From NCBI RefSeq assembly GCF_026239735.1, contig NZ_JAPIVT010000005.1, forward strand, positions 62,001 to 126,000: DNA of 64,000 bases. The letters are read 5' to 3'. This document shows, piece after piece, positions 26,225 through 35,834 of this stretch. A program made the translations under genes and the position numbers. Position 1 is the first letter of the stretch, and each line of letters starts with the position of its first letter. The notes below the pieces were generated by a model. The model was given only the letters and a program-made list of their open reading frames with translations, was not told where the DNA came from and searched no databases. The DNA is from Pedobacter sp. MC2016-05. Its GTDB lineage: Bacteria; Bacteroidota; Bacteroidia; Sphingobacteriales; Sphingobacteriaceae.

Positions 26225-28924
26225 TTATTTGATTCGGCCACTTTCATTCTCTAAAGCAGAAGTTCGGGTTCTTGGACCTTTTGAGTTTCCGGTAGAAAAC
26301 TTGTAACTGAAGCTCAGTTTTAGTTGTCTGGTTTCAAAATAGCTATAGTTTCGGATGGTAAAATCCCCTATGCTTTGAAAGGAGTTTGCCTTGCTTCCTT
26401 TGAAAATATCACTATAAACAACTCTTAAAGTTCCATTCTTTCGCCAAAAGCTTCGCTGTAATCCTATGTCTACCTGACTATTGGGTTCAAAGAACTGATT
26501 TGCTCCAACAAGGCGTTTAGAGTTGTAAAATCCCATCAGTTCGCCAACAAAACCCTTGGGCAATCGGAATGTCTGCTGGAGACTTAATCTCGCAGCTGTT
26601 TGTTTAAGATCAAGGGTTCGGCTATTCCCGAAATCAATGTTGTTATTAAGACGGAAAAGCGTTCCATTAAAGGTAATATCCCACCAAGCCACAGGCTTTA
26701 GCGATTGGGTTAGTGTTAATGCAACATGCTGTTGATTGCCCAGGTTTCGGGGAATCATAACAATTTTCGATGAACCGATGGTATCCGTTACCTCCATGCT
26801 AAAATCATTGTTATACGTATAACCTAAGCCGATGATGGTGCTTTTGTGTACATATTGTATTAGTCCTCGATGGCTGATCTGAGGTTTCAGGAATGGATTT
26901 CCTTGCCAGAAAGAAAGTTCATCCAATAAATAAATAAAGGGATTTAGATTTTGGTAAGCTGGCCGATCTATCCTTTTGGAATAACTAAAAGAAAAGCTAT
27001 GTGAAGGGGAGGCCGTTAAACTGGCGGAAAAGAAAGGGAAGAAGTTCGTGTAGTTTCGGTTGATAGTTTGCTGATTGCCTGAAATTTCGGAAACTTCTTC
27101 GAGCATACCTCTCGAACGTGAATTTTCAACCCTCAAACCGCCCTGGAGTTGCCATTTTCCAAATGGTTTCTTATAGTTAACATAACCACTGCTAATGTTC
27201 TCCTCGAAAGAGAATTTGTTCGATCTTGAGGGATCCAGCACTTCACCTGCCGGCTGGATTTCCAGAAACCGGGAGTTGTTTGAAGAGGATACGCTTGAAT
27301 ATTTCACCCCAGTCTCCAGTTTTCCTTTCCAAAGATTTGTCGTGTAATCGACTTTAACCGCACCTAAACTAATATCAATACCATTTAATGAGCGATAAAG
27401 GTTATCACTGAGTACAGTTTGATCATTCAGCGTATACTTGTTAGATTGAAGGTTTCCTGCTCGTTTGGTAAAATTCCCATAGTCCGCGTCAATATTCAGA
27501 ATTCTGCCTAACGTATCTTCAAATTTATAATTCGCGTTAAAATTATATCGTTGGGTACCTTGCGCATAATAGTCGTTCACTGCAGTAAGCGTTTGCTCCA
27601 CTATCTTCGTCGACTCCAGGCCAATTTCGGTTTTGGTATCTGTTATTCCTCCACCAAAAAGGAAATTACCATTTAGTAATATGCCTACAGTACTTTTTTT
27701 ATTAATCATAAAATCTGCACCAATTCTCGATCCGATTTTATTTCTTTTGTCAACGTCATCGGTGAAGCTATTATAGAATCTACCCTCTTGAATTCGGTCT
27801 CCTCCGTAGAGATAAGAATAATAGCCGAAAAAATGACTATAGGAACCATAAAAATTGAATCTGTTTTTTCTATAGTTGATGGAAAGATCCTGATTGTTTC
27901 TCAAATAAACGCCATAATTTAGCCCTGAGGTGATGCTCATGTTCAAGCCATTTACAGTCGATTTCAAAGTCTTTACATTGATAATCCCAGCCGTACCTGC
28001 AGCATCGTATTTGGCTCCGGGACTGTTGATGATTTCAATTGATCTGATATTGGAGGATGACATCGTCTTAAGTAGTTCTGCAACTTCTCCGTTAGATAAA
28101 TAACTCATCTTTCCATCAATTAAAATCGATGCCCCCGATTTACCATTCAACGAGATGGAATTATCACTGGCAACGCTGACACCTGGTGCCCGGGCTAACA
28201 GTTCAAGTGCATTTGTGCCCTGTGCGCTGATGCTTTTGGAGACGTTGAAGACAATATTTCCGTCATTCATTTCAATTACCCTTTGATTTCCATTAACCTG
28301 TACCGATTGTAGATTTTTAGATTGGGATTCGAGGGTGATCTTTCCAAAATCTTGTATCCCGATAGGATATTTATCCACTGGCAATTTTAGAATTAGGTTG
28401 TCGTATCCAAGGGAAGTTAGCTTCAAAGTGAAACCATTATTTTTTCTCAATGGATAGGAGAATTTAAAATTTCCATGCTCGTCTGCAATGGTTCCACCTA
28501 CCAACACTCCGCTTTCTAAAAGTGAAACTGTTACAAATGGAACTCCATGGTCATTGCTATTCATAACTTTTCCAGAAATGATCACTTGATTAGGGCTGGA
28601 TTTTTCAAGCTCCATCTCTTTGCTTCGAATCACAATCAATGATGCTGAAAGTGTTTGAGAAAATAGGTTTTTGAAGGCTAGGACGCTATCCAGTAATTTA
28701 TTTACGTTTATTTTATTTGCCTCAATTGATATCAACGTAGAATCGGAAACGATTTCGTTACTGTAAATAATGGAGTATCCTGTTTGACTCTGGATCTGCT
28801 TAAATAGCTCTATAATAGGTTTTTTATCAAGTTTTACTGTAACCTGTTGGGCATTCGCTGATAAACTCGCAACGATGAATAACGCAAGCGTGATAATGAA
28901 ATAACGATATTTTTTAGCAGTCAT
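26225..28924 (-). CDS. STN-type TonB-dependent outer-membrane receptor A
   Basis: An 899-residue outer-membrane receptor: signal peptide (about 1-25), an STN/secretin-like N-terminal domain (about 28-105, VKLDKKPIIELFKQIQSQTG), a carboxypeptidase-regulatory-like domain (VIISGKVMNSNDHGVPFV), a plug (SSNIRSIEIINSPGAKYDAA) and an outer_membrane_beta-barrel family 3 type barrel with C-terminal aromatic SFSYKF. ATG 28924 is preferred to the TTG at 28930. Directly downstream of a homologous receptor (20-nt gap) in the sigma/FecR cluster, so ligand-induced expression is likely. Ligand unknown. Confidence 0.88.
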   Translation of the reverse strand: MTAKKYRYFIITLALFIVASLSANAQQVTVKLDKKPIIELFKQIQSQTGYSIIYSNEIVSDSTLISIEANKINVNKLLDSVLAFKNLFSQTLSASLIVIRSKEMELEKSSPNQVIISGKVMNSNDHGVPFVTVSLLESGVLVGGTIADEHGNFKFSYPLRKNNGFTLKLTSLGYDNLILKLPVDKYPIGIQDFGKITLESQSKNLQSVQVNGNQRVIEMNDGNIVFNVSKSISAQGTNALELLARAPGVSVASDNSISLNGKSGASILIDGKMSYLSNGEVAELLKTMSSSNIRSIEIINSPGAKYDAAGTAGIINVKTLKSTVNGLNMSITSGLNYGVYLRNNQDLSINYRKNRFNFYGSYSHFFGYYSYLYGGDRIQEGRFYNSFTDDVDKRNKIGSRIGADFMINKKSTVGILLNGNFLFGGGITDTKTEIGLESTKIVEQTLTAVNDYYAQGTQRYNFNANYKFEDTLGRILNIDADYGNFTKRAGNLQSNKYTLNDQTVLSDNLYRSLNGIDISLGAVKVDYTTNLWKGKLETGVKYSSVSSSNNSRFLEIQPAGEVLDPSRSNKFSFEENISSGYVNYKKPFGKWQLQGGLRVENSRSRGMLEEVSEISGNQQTINRNYTNFFPFFSASLTASPSHSFSFSYSKRIDRPAYQNLNPFIYLLDELSFWQGNPFLKPQISHRGLIQYVHKSTIIGLGYTYNNDFSMEVTDTIGSSKIVMIPRNLGNQQHVALTLTQSLKPVAWWDITFNGTLFRLNNNIDFGNSRTLDLKQTAARLSLQQTFRLPKGFVGELMGFYNSKRLVGANQFFEPNSQVDIGLQRSFWRKNGTLRVVYSDIFKGSKANSFQSIGDFTIRNYSYFETRQLKLSFSYKFSTGNSKGPRTRTSALENESGRIK

Positions 28925-28944
28925 AGCCAATACTCTTAAAGTAG

Positions 28945-31584
28945 TTAATTACCCATCCTTCTATTTTCCTCTTTATTGCTTTGCTCAATGTTGTTTTGAT
29001 TAAACTTATTACCGAGGCTGAAATTATAGCTGAAGGATAAACTAATATTCCGGGTTTGTCGCTTTTGATAAAAATCGATTATGGTGCCGTTATTAAACGA
29101 AAATTCCTTTTCTCCCACGGTATTAAATACGTCGGAAAGATAAATTCGCAACACTCCTTTTTCTTTAATTATTTTTTGAGAAAGCATCAGATCAACGTAG
29201 AACAGATGCCCGAGCCTCGTGTTACCGGAAAGCGATGGGGATTTATATTCTAAAATGATATCCAAGCTCGGTAATTTTTTGAAACTTATGGTCTGCATAG
29301 ATTTTGCGGCCAGCGTAGTCTTTGTATTGCCCAGGTTATTTGTAGAAGCTGAAGCCCGGTAAAGGGAAAGGCTGTAGTTGCTCTTCCAGGCCTTCGAAAT
29401 TTGCGGTGAAGCATTTAAGTTCAAGCCGTATTCCGTACCTTTTCTAAAGTTAAATGATTTGTACTCGACAACATTATTAGCAATTGTATTAGCCAGCAAG
29501 GCAATCAGATTAGCGGTTGAAGAGAAATAAACATCGAAACTGTAATGGCTCAGGAAATTATAACCTGCCTGAAAATTATGCGAATATTGTGGCAGTAGGT
29601 CAGGATTTCCCGTTAAAATCATATAGTCGTGAACTTGCAACCGATAAGGATTAAGATCATTAAAAGATGGTCGTTGAAGCCTTTTGGAGTAGTTAAGGAA
29701 GAGCGATGAACCTTTATCTTCATTGAGCGTTCTCATTAAATAAACCGATGGAAATAGGCTAAAATATTTTCTTTTGAAAGCGTCGCCCGATGTAACTGAA
29801 AGTCCGTTGGAATGGGTTTGCTCGGCTCTTAATCCAATTTTAAGGCTGTTTGGGCCGATAGTTTTTTCAAGCGTTGTATAAGCCATGGCCAACTGTTCTT
29901 TATACAGAAACTGATTACTGATTAGCGGATTATTTATCCACAGGCCTTGAGCCAGATTTTCGCTTATGCTTTCATTATCTCTGTGGATAGCACTATACTT
30001 TATTCCACTCTTCAATTCAAGTTTATTTTTCCAGTTTTTGGTGTAATCAATTTGGCCGGCATAAATTTCTGTACTGCTCGGTGTCAAGGTTCTGGATTGC
30101 ATGTTGCTTAACGGGGAGCTATAAGTTGTTAAAAGCTGATTTTGCTCCTTTTTAGCGTTTTCAGAATAATCTCCAATCACCTTTAATGAGGAGCCAAGAC
30201 TGTCGATCTTCCATGTATAGTTAAGCGTGGTGCTATTAAATTTAATTTTTCTATCCCAATCTGCACGGGCATAACCTGTTCTGGTGGTGATATTTCGATA
30301 GTTGATATCTGTTAAAAATAGTTGCGATGGTTGATTCTTTGAACCTGTATTTTGTATTGCCAGTGATTGATTTGACGCAATGTCGTAAACCGCATTGAAA
30401 CGATATTGATATCTCGAAATTTTGTTGCTGCGAACCGTTGTATTGCTAAAGGTGCTCGCATCAGGGTAGTAAAAGGTTTCTTCACCATAAGAAGAATTTT
30501 TATCATTGGTGTATGAGCCATTACCGGCTAAATAAAGCCTTTTTAGCTTGTAAGCCAACGAGCTTCCACTAGTGATCAATCCCTGCTTTCCCTGTTTTTG
30601 ATACCTCGCATTCAGGGATCCGTTAAGACCATCTTTCCGGGATTTGTTGAGCACAATATGAACGATCCCACCTGTTCCTGCGGCCTCGAATTCTGCAGGC
30701 GGGTTATATATTACCTCAATTTTACTGATATCTTCGGACCTTAGTGATTTTAGGTATTCTGCTAAGTCATCTTGCGACATCCGCTGAACAACGTCGTTGA
30801 TCATCACCATCACAGATTGATTTCCCTTAATCCTGATGCTGCCATCCTGATTTACCCAAATTCCAGGAGATTTTTGTAATACCTCGAAAGCTGATAATCC
30901 TTGGGCTAGTGAACCGTTCTCCACATTAACGATGTAACGGTCGGTTTTTCTTTCGATGAGTGGTTTAGTGTTGACGACTGTTACGGTTTGCAAGGTTTGT
31001 GCGTCTTCAAACATCACCAGCTTTTGTAAATGAGAAATATCTACAAGGGTAAAGGAAATTTCGAGTGGTTTATAACCGACAAAGGTTGCCAGTAACCTAT
31101 AGCCATGTTCGGGTAAAAGAGGAGAGCTGAGCTGGTAAAAACCGTTATCATCACTTACTGTTTTTTCTATGATATCTGATGATCGTAGTAGGGTTAAGGA
31201 TACAAAGGGGATGCCTACGCCATTTTTATCTGTTATTGTTCCGGAGAATGCCGACCTGGAAACATCGCGGTTTTTCAGCGGGTAATTTTGATAACCAACT
31301 GCAATCAGTTTTTCGGAGATTAAATTAAAAACCAATCGATGGGCTTTAAGAGCCGTTCCAAGCACGTTGGAAACAGCCATGTCTTTTACCTTTATCGATA
31401 CCAGCATCGTATCCTGAACAACTTCATCACTGTATATAAAACCATAATCGCAATGTTTTTCGATTTGTTTAAACAATTCTTTAAGCGGTTGTTGCCGCAA
31501 CGTCAAGGTTAATTTTCTTTCCTGAGCCGAAATATCGGAACCCACTATCCACAGTAGCACAAGAAGCATCATCGCCTTTCTCAT
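28945..31584 (-). CDS. STN-type TonB-dependent outer-membrane receptor B
   Basis: An 879-residue receptor with the same architecture as its downstream neighbour: signal peptide (1-20), STN domain (LTLRQQPLKELFKQIEKHC), carboxypeptidase-regulatory-like domain (GTITDKNGVGIPFVSLTLL), plug (SEDISKIEVIYNPPAEFEA) and beta-barrel. The STN domain classically touches the periplasmic part of FecR to signal substrate binding. Its ATG overlaps the fecR stop by 4 nt (ATGA), so it is translationally coupled. The tandem pair probably arose by duplication, though they are clearly divergent. Confidence 0.88.
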   Translation of the reverse strand: MRKAMMLLVLLWIVGSDISAQERKLTLTLRQQPLKELFKQIEKHCDYGFIYSDEVVQDTMLVSIKVKDMAVSNVLGTALKAHRLVFNLISEKLIAVGYQNYPLKNRDVSRSAFSGTITDKNGVGIPFVSLTLLRSSDIIEKTVSDDNGFYQLSSPLLPEHGYRLLATFVGYKPLEISFTLVDISHLQKLVMFEDAQTLQTVTVVNTKPLIERKTDRYIVNVENGSLAQGLSAFEVLQKSPGIWVNQDGSIRIKGNQSVMVMINDVVQRMSQDDLAEYLKSLRSEDISKIEVIYNPPAEFEAAGTGGIVHIVLNKSRKDGLNGSLNARYQKQGKQGLITSGSSLAYKLKRLYLAGNGSYTNDKNSSYGEETFYYPDASTFSNTTVRSNKISRYQYRFNAVYDIASNQSLAIQNTGSKNQPSQLFLTDINYRNITTRTGYARADWDRKIKFNSTTLNYTWKIDSLGSSLKVIGDYSENAKKEQNQLLTTYSSPLSNMQSRTLTPSSTEIYAGQIDYTKNWKNKLELKSGIKYSAIHRDNESISENLAQGLWINNPLISNQFLYKEQLAMAYTTLEKTIGPNSLKIGLRAEQTHSNGLSVTSGDAFKRKYFSLFPSVYLMRTLNEDKGSSLFLNYSKRLQRPSFNDLNPYRLQVHDYMILTGNPDLLPQYSHNFQAGYNFLSHYSFDVYFSSTANLIALLANTIANNVVEYKSFNFRKGTEYGLNLNASPQISKAWKSNYSLSLYRASASTNNLGNTKTTLAAKSMQTISFKKLPSLDIILEYKSPSLSGNTRLGHLFYVDLMLSQKIIKEKGVLRIYLSDVFNTVGEKEFSFNNGTIIDFYQKRQTRNISLSFSYNFSLGNKFNQNNIEQSNKEENRRMGN

Positions 31585-32615
31585 TCCCGTTCCTTAATTA
31601 CAACCAACCTTTTGTTGATTGTATAGTTCAGTGGGTATGATAATTTAAGGGAAGCTATTGCCTGTTCGATCGTTTCGTTTATAAATATTCCGCTAAACCT
31701 TTTTTCCTTTAGCGCTTCGCTTTGGATATCTATTTTAACATCGTACTTTTTCTCAATTTTAAGGACCAAATCCTTAAGCTTTTCTTTTCTGAAAACAAGC
31801 GTGTCAGCAATCCATCTGGTTTCAGCCAAAAGCACAGCTGGATTTACCAATTTCATTTGTAGCTTATTCTCTTTATCCTTTAGTTGTGTGTTGTAAATAA
31901 TTTTTTGATTGGGGCGTAATAATAAACTGTTGTTATTTAGTCTGTCACTAATTTCAATGAGTCCTCTTAGTAGTGCTACCTCAATATCTTTGCTATTCTT
32001 TTCAGCTTTGACATTAAAAGCGGTGCCTTTTACCTCGATATCAATATTTCCAGCGTGAACATACAGCGGAACCTGGTTGTTTTTGACTACATCAAAATAG
32101 GCTTCGCCTTCTATTATTATTTCTCTTGCACTTGCGCCAAAGCCCTTATTGTAACGTAAGGTTGAATGTTTGTTTAACCAAACTTTGGTGCCATCGTCCA
32201 GCATTTTAAAAGTCTTCACTTCTTGAGTGGTTAGCTGCTCAAATTCAGTAGGTTGTTGCCTGTTTAGACGTTGGTAAAGCAATAAACCTGCAAAGAATAT
32301 GATAATTATGGCTGCAGCTGATCTAATCCATATTGCCGAGCGGACAATTTTATTTGGTTTGGAATAGCTGTATTTACCCTTGAACTGTTCATTTTCATTT
32401 GCCCCAACAGTGGCCCAGATTTGGTTTAACTGCTGCTGACCATCCGGGCTGACGGTTGTAGGTTGCTTACGCAGATAGTTCTCCAAATCATCTGCCAATG
32501 CTTTATAATGTTCATTTTCGCTGATCGCGACGTTTAAAAGATCTTGGTTCTCGGCATTAATTTTACCCGAAATTTTTTGGGAAAATAATTTAATGAATTT
32601 TTGTCTGTTCATCAC
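31581..32615 (-). CDS. fecR: FecR-type anti-sigma factor
   Basis: A 344-residue inner-membrane regulator. An N-terminal cytosolic helical part (about 1-90) binds the sigma factor, one transmembrane helix lies about 92-117 (SAAAIIIIFFAGLLLYQ), and the periplasmic FecR domain follows (GTKVWLNKHSTLRYNKGF, GEAYFDV) with a C-terminal DUF4974-like STN-interacting segment (LSYPLNYTINKRLVVI). It transmits the receptor signal to the ECF sigma encoded just upstream. Overlaps the receptor B start. Confidence 0.92.
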   Translation of the reverse strand: MMNRQKFIKLFSQKISGKINAENQDLLNVAISENEHYKALADDLENYLRKQPTTVSPDGQQQLNQIWATVGANENEQFKGKYSYSKPNKIVRSAIWIRSAAAIIIIFFAGLLLYQRLNRQQPTEFEQLTTQEVKTFKMLDDGTKVWLNKHSTLRYNKGFGASAREIIIEGEAYFDVVKNNQVPLYVHAGNIDIEVKGTAFNVKAEKNSKDIEVALLRGLIEISDRLNNNSLLLRPNQKIIYNTQLKDKENKLQMKLVNPAVLLAETRWIADTLVFRKEKLKDLVLKIEKKYDVKIDIQSEALKEKRFSGIFINETIEQAIASLKLSYPLNYTINKRLVVIKERE

Positions 32616-32666
32616 TCCATGCTTTTACATTAAAGACAGTTTCAATTTAAAAACTACTCACTACGG

Positions 32667-33281
32667 TTAGAAAAAAAAGGAAAGAAGCAATTGAGAAGCC
32701 ACCCTACGCTTTTTCCTATTTTGAGGGTGATAACCTAAATATAGACTCAGCGTATCCGCCAAAGATTTGACAGCTTTGTATAGCTGGTTTTCAACCGTCC
32801 TCACCGAAATTCCCATAATTTCTGCTACAGCCTTGGTCTTTAATCCATCTTCTTTGATAAGAATAAAAATAATTCTTCGCTGTTCTGGGAGTCCAGCCAC
32901 TGCTTCATCAAGGAAATTGTATAACTCCTGGTCAGCCATACCCGAATTTTCTTGATTCATGGGTTCTTCTATGGGAGAAGAGAGGCTGAAGATTGAATTT
33001 CTCTTTTTTTCGGATCTAATCAGATTGAGACAGGCATTCTTTATTGAAATGAACAAATATACTTCTGGATTGATCACCTGAGAGAGATTGTGCCGTTTGA
33101 GCCATAGTTTCACAAAGAGTTCAGATGTGATTTCTTCAGCGCCTTCCTTACTTTTAATATATTGTTTTGCCAAACACAGTAGCTTATGGTGATATAGCAT
33201 GAAAAGCTCATCGAAAGCAGCTTTGCTACCCTGCTCAATGTTTTCAAATAGCGATAAAATCTTAAGTTCTTTCTCTGACAT
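32667..33281 (-). CDS. ECF sigma-70 factor
   Basis: A 204-residue extracytoplasmic-function sigma factor. Region 2 is visible as KLLCLAKQYIKSKEGAEEITSE-type helices with VFISIKNACLNLIRS-like DNA melting segments, and region 4 as LPEQRRIIFILIKEDGLKTKAVAEIMGISVRTVENQLYKA in the C-terminal third. First gene of the sigma-FecR-receptor-receptor cassette, 51 nt upstream of fecR. It should direct transcription of the receptors when FecR releases it. Confidence 0.92.
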   Translation of the reverse strand: MSEKELKILSLFENIEQGSKAAFDELFMLYHHKLLCLAKQYIKSKEGAEEITSELFVKLWLKRHNLSQVINPEVYLFISIKNACLNLIRSEKKRNSIFSLSSPIEEPMNQENSGMADQELYNFLDEAVAGLPEQRRIIFILIKEDGLKTKAVAEIMGISVRTVENQLYKAVKSLADTLSLYLGYHPQNRKKRRVASQLLLSFFF

Positions 33282-33531
33282 TAACAGGCAATCTCTTGTT
33301 GTCGTATGTTTTACTAGGCACTTTGTATTAAAGACACCGATGTTTCAAGATATACTTATTCCAACAGAAAATAAATTATTTTAGAAGAAAACGATGAGGA
33401 GTCATTATATGCTGATAATAGAAACGAATAAATTATCCTTAAATGATTTATCAGCTTTAACTATTGTTTCAACAACTTCTTTCGAGAAGAGTTTTATAGT
33501 TAGATTTCTTAAGCCAGGCGAAAGCCGACCA

Positions 33532-33927
33532 TCATCTGTTGATTGAATCAGAAACATTCTTTACGATCTGCTGATTTACCGTGTTAAGGAATCTTTTAAA
33601 GCCAATAGGTTTCACTAAAAAAGCATCTGCATTTACTTCAAATGCGGAGAGGGCATTTTCAACATGACCGCTGGTAATAATAATCGATTTTACCTGATTA
33701 CGAACCATTTTTGCAATATCCAATCCTGATATCTCCATATTGATATCAAGGAATAAGATATCGGCTTTGAGTCCGCCTTGTAGGGCTTTCAAACCCGAAA
33801 CTGGGTCAAGATAAAATTTAAGTAGCTCAAGTTTTGGTATCTTGGAGATATATTCTTTTAATATCTCTATCGAACTAAATTCATCATCAATAATTACACA
33901 GCTGTATCTTTTTCCGGCATCTTTCAT
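33532..33927 (-). CDS. Single-domain response regulator
   Basis: A 131-residue CheY-like receiver. Acidic pocket D14-D15 (IIDDE), phosphoacceptor D61 (ILFLDINM), a T/S in IIITSG and K106 (FLVKP) are all present, so it should be phosphorylatable. No output domain follows, although close relatives in this phylum usually carry LytTR here. The ATG at 33927 was chosen because the upstream in-frame extension to 34062 has non-receiver, hydrophobic composition. No histidine kinase is adjacent. It may act by protein contact or be a truncated LytTR regulator. Confidence 0.72.
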   Translation of the reverse strand: MKDAGKRYSCVIIDDEFSSIEILKEYISKIPKLELLKFYLDPVSGLKALQGGLKADILFLDINMEISGLDIAKMVRNQVKSIIITSGHVENALSAFEVNADAFLVKPIGFKRFLNTVNQQIVKNVSDSINR

Positions 33928-34219
33928 CGTAAGAAAAAACGGGGCAAAGTATAGAATGTTTTCTGCTAACAACCAGGTGAAGTAGGGTATTAACAAATGC
34001 GTATAAAGCAGCGTATTTCTCCCGTAACTGAGATTATAAATGTCTGATGTTATGTCTTCCATCCTGATTTTTGTTTTCCTGGATTTAAGTTTGTATGCTG
34101 TTCAGGTTTATTGAGGATATCTGAGTGATCGCAAAAATAAGACGGGAGCGTGCGATAGCTTTTGCTAGGCTGCTATTATATTTTTATTTTAGCCATTGCT
34201 CATTACCACTATTATTTAT

Positions 34220-34816
34220 ATGAGAACATCAATTGATACCTTACAGGAATTATTGTTTGATTTAGCCGGGATTATGCCTGCGGATACCGGGCCTTTATTT
34301 GCCATGACCACTGTGGTATCGCTGGAAACAAATGAAGCCTATATCCGCGAAGGCGAAAATAGCCGCAGACTGGCTTTTATAGAACAAGGTATCATTCGGG
34401 TATACATCATTAAGGAGAATGGTGATGAAGCTACTCTTCTTCTGCGTGGCGAAGGCAAGTTTATTGCCTCACACGATACTATTATTAACCGCCAACCTTC
34501 AAGATTTATCTACCGTGCTCTTGAACCTGTAAAGTTATTACAGATTGACTATGATGTTTTGGAGGAAATTTTGAAGACACACCCGGAGTACGAACCGCTC
34601 CGAAATTTTTTTCTGATGAAAATGCTGGCGGAATCCTTAAAAATGTTGGAATCGTTTGTTACGCAATCGCCTGAGGAGCGCTACCGGGAACTTCTTACTG
34701 AGCGTTTTGACCTGGTAAACAGAGTGCCAGATAAATACATTGCCTCCATGCTCGGTATTACTCCGGTTTCTCTAAGCCGTATTCGAAAAAGAATGTATAC
34801 AAAAGGCAAGCAATGA
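34220..34816 (+). CDS. Crp/Fnr family regulator
   Basis: A 198-residue regulator with N-terminal cyclic-nucleotide-binding-fold (RRLAFIEQGIIRVYI, GEGKFIASHD) and a short C-terminal helix-turn-helix (YIASMLGITPVSLSRIRKRM). The start at ATG 34220 is chosen over a TTG at 34196. The sterol-desaturase-family gene lies 95 nt downstream in the same direction, separated by an 18-bp direct repeat, and is a plausible target. Ligand unknown; the cAMP-contact residues are not convincingly conserved. Confidence 0.85.
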   Translation: MRTSIDTLQELLFDLAGIMPADTGPLFAMTTVVSLETNEAYIREGENSRRLAFIEQGIIRVYIIKENGDEATLLLRGEGKFIASHDTIINRQPSRFIYRALEPVKLLQIDYDVLEEILKTHPEYEPLRNFFLMKMLAESLKMLESFVTQSPEERYRELLTERFDLVNRVPDKYIASMLGITPVSLSRIRKRMYTKGKQ

Positions 34817-34818
34817 CA

Positions 34819-34859
34819 TAAATTATCTTTTGTTAAGCTGCTAAATTATCTTTTGTTAA
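34819..34859 (+). repeat. 18-bp tandem direct repeat (34819-34836, 34842-34859)
   Basis: TAAATTATCTTTTGTTAA occurs twice, exactly, with a 23-nt period (5-nt spacer), between the Crp-like gene stop and the hydroxylase start. Each copy contains TATCTTTTG, close to the -7 promoter consensus, so this may be a promoter with duplicated operator. Confidence 0.7.
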
Positions 34860-34911
34860 CGGCGCAAAATCTATCTGTTCTATACTTTTGAGAGACAAAA
34901 ATAATATAGAT

Positions 34912-35739
34912 ATGGAAAAGATAATAGAATCCGCCGTTGGTATTTTTAGTATTTCAGCCATCCGGTATTTTGTACTTGCCGGAGTTCCTTTCATGCTGTT
35001 TTATCTCTTGATGCCTGCTAAACTGAATAAGTTTAAAATTCAGCAAAAGTCGGCAACAAAAAAAGACTTCATCCGTGAGGTATGGCATTCCATGCAGAGT
35101 ACGTTTGTATTTTCAATCATCGCAGTGGTGTTAATTTTCACCCCAATTAAGCAGTACACCAGAATTTATAGTCAGATCGATGATTTCCCGGGATGGTATA
35201 TCGGTGTTGCTTTGGTTTTGAGCCTCGTAATCCATGATACTTATTTTTATTGGATGCACCGACTGCTACATCATAAAAAACTTTTCAAACTTGCCCATCT
35301 GGTTCATCATAAAAGCACTAATCCGTCACCATGGACTTCTTATAGTTTCCATATACTGGAAGCCTTTACCGAAGGCTTTGTTTTGGTGCTAATTGTGATG
35401 CTGTTGCCGATGCATCCCTTAACAATATTGCTGTTTACTGTGACAGGTTTCATCATAAATGTGTACGGCCATCTTGGCTATGAAATCATGCCTAAATGGT
35501 TTCGCTTCACCCTGGCGTTTGAAGTTTTGAATACTTCAGTTCACCATAACCTGCACCACAGTAAATTTAAGGGAAACTATGGACTGTATTTCAGGTTCTG
35601 GGATAGGGTAATGGGCACCGAACATCCGGATTATGTGAAGGAATACGACCGCTTGCAGGATCAGCGCTTTGCTCGGGATCCTTTTGATAAACGAGAGTTG
35701 AAGATACAGCAAAAGGAGAAATATGAGCAGGCGCTCTAA
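34912..35739 (+). CDS. Sterol desaturase/fatty acid hydroxylase family protein
   Basis: A 275-residue di-iron membrane oxygenase of the fatty-acid-hydroxylase superfamily (PF04116). The eight-or-more histidine pattern is intact: HDTYFYWMHRLLHH (108-121), HLVHH (129-133), an intervening H187 and HHNLHH (211-216). Four hydrophobic segments surround the motifs. Members hydroxylate or desaturate sterols, carotenoids, sphingolipids or fatty acids; here a lipid hydroxylation (for example sphingoid or carotenoid) is most plausible. The start is ATG 34912. Follows a Crp-like regulator and ends convergently with susD 2. Confidence 0.88.
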   Translation: MEKIIESAVGIFSISAIRYFVLAGVPFMLFYLLMPAKLNKFKIQQKSATKKDFIREVWHSMQSTFVFSIIAVVLIFTPIKQYTRIYSQIDDFPGWYIGVALVLSLVIHDTYFYWMHRLLHHKKLFKLAHLVHHKSTNPSPWTSYSFHILEAFTEGFVLVLIVMLLPMHPLTILLFTVTGFIINVYGHLGYEIMPKWFRFTLAFEVLNTSVHHNLHHSKFKGNYGLYFRFWDRVMGTEHPDYVKEYDRLQDQRFARDPFDKRELKIQQKEKYEQAL

Positions 35740-35773
35740 CATCAGGCTCGGACAAATATTTTGTTACAAAAAT

Positions 35774-35801
35774 GCCCTGGAAACATTTGGGTTTCCAGGG
35801 C
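35774..35801. terminator. Bidirectional-style terminator hairpin
   Basis: GCCCTGGAAAC (35774-35784) pairs perfectly with GTTTCCAGGGC (35791-35801), an 11-bp stem with a 6-nt loop. On the minus strand it is followed by a T-rich run, ending the susC2-susD2 transcript; it also stands beyond the hydroxylase on the plus strand. Confidence 0.85.
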
Positions 35802-35834
35802 AAAATTACTTTTTCAGTCTGAGATAAAGCTAGA

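Noticed and set aside
34927-35700. Sterol-desaturase-family gene as an acquired or phage gene
   Set aside because: All histidine motifs and codon use match the neighbours; no integrase or transposase nearby.
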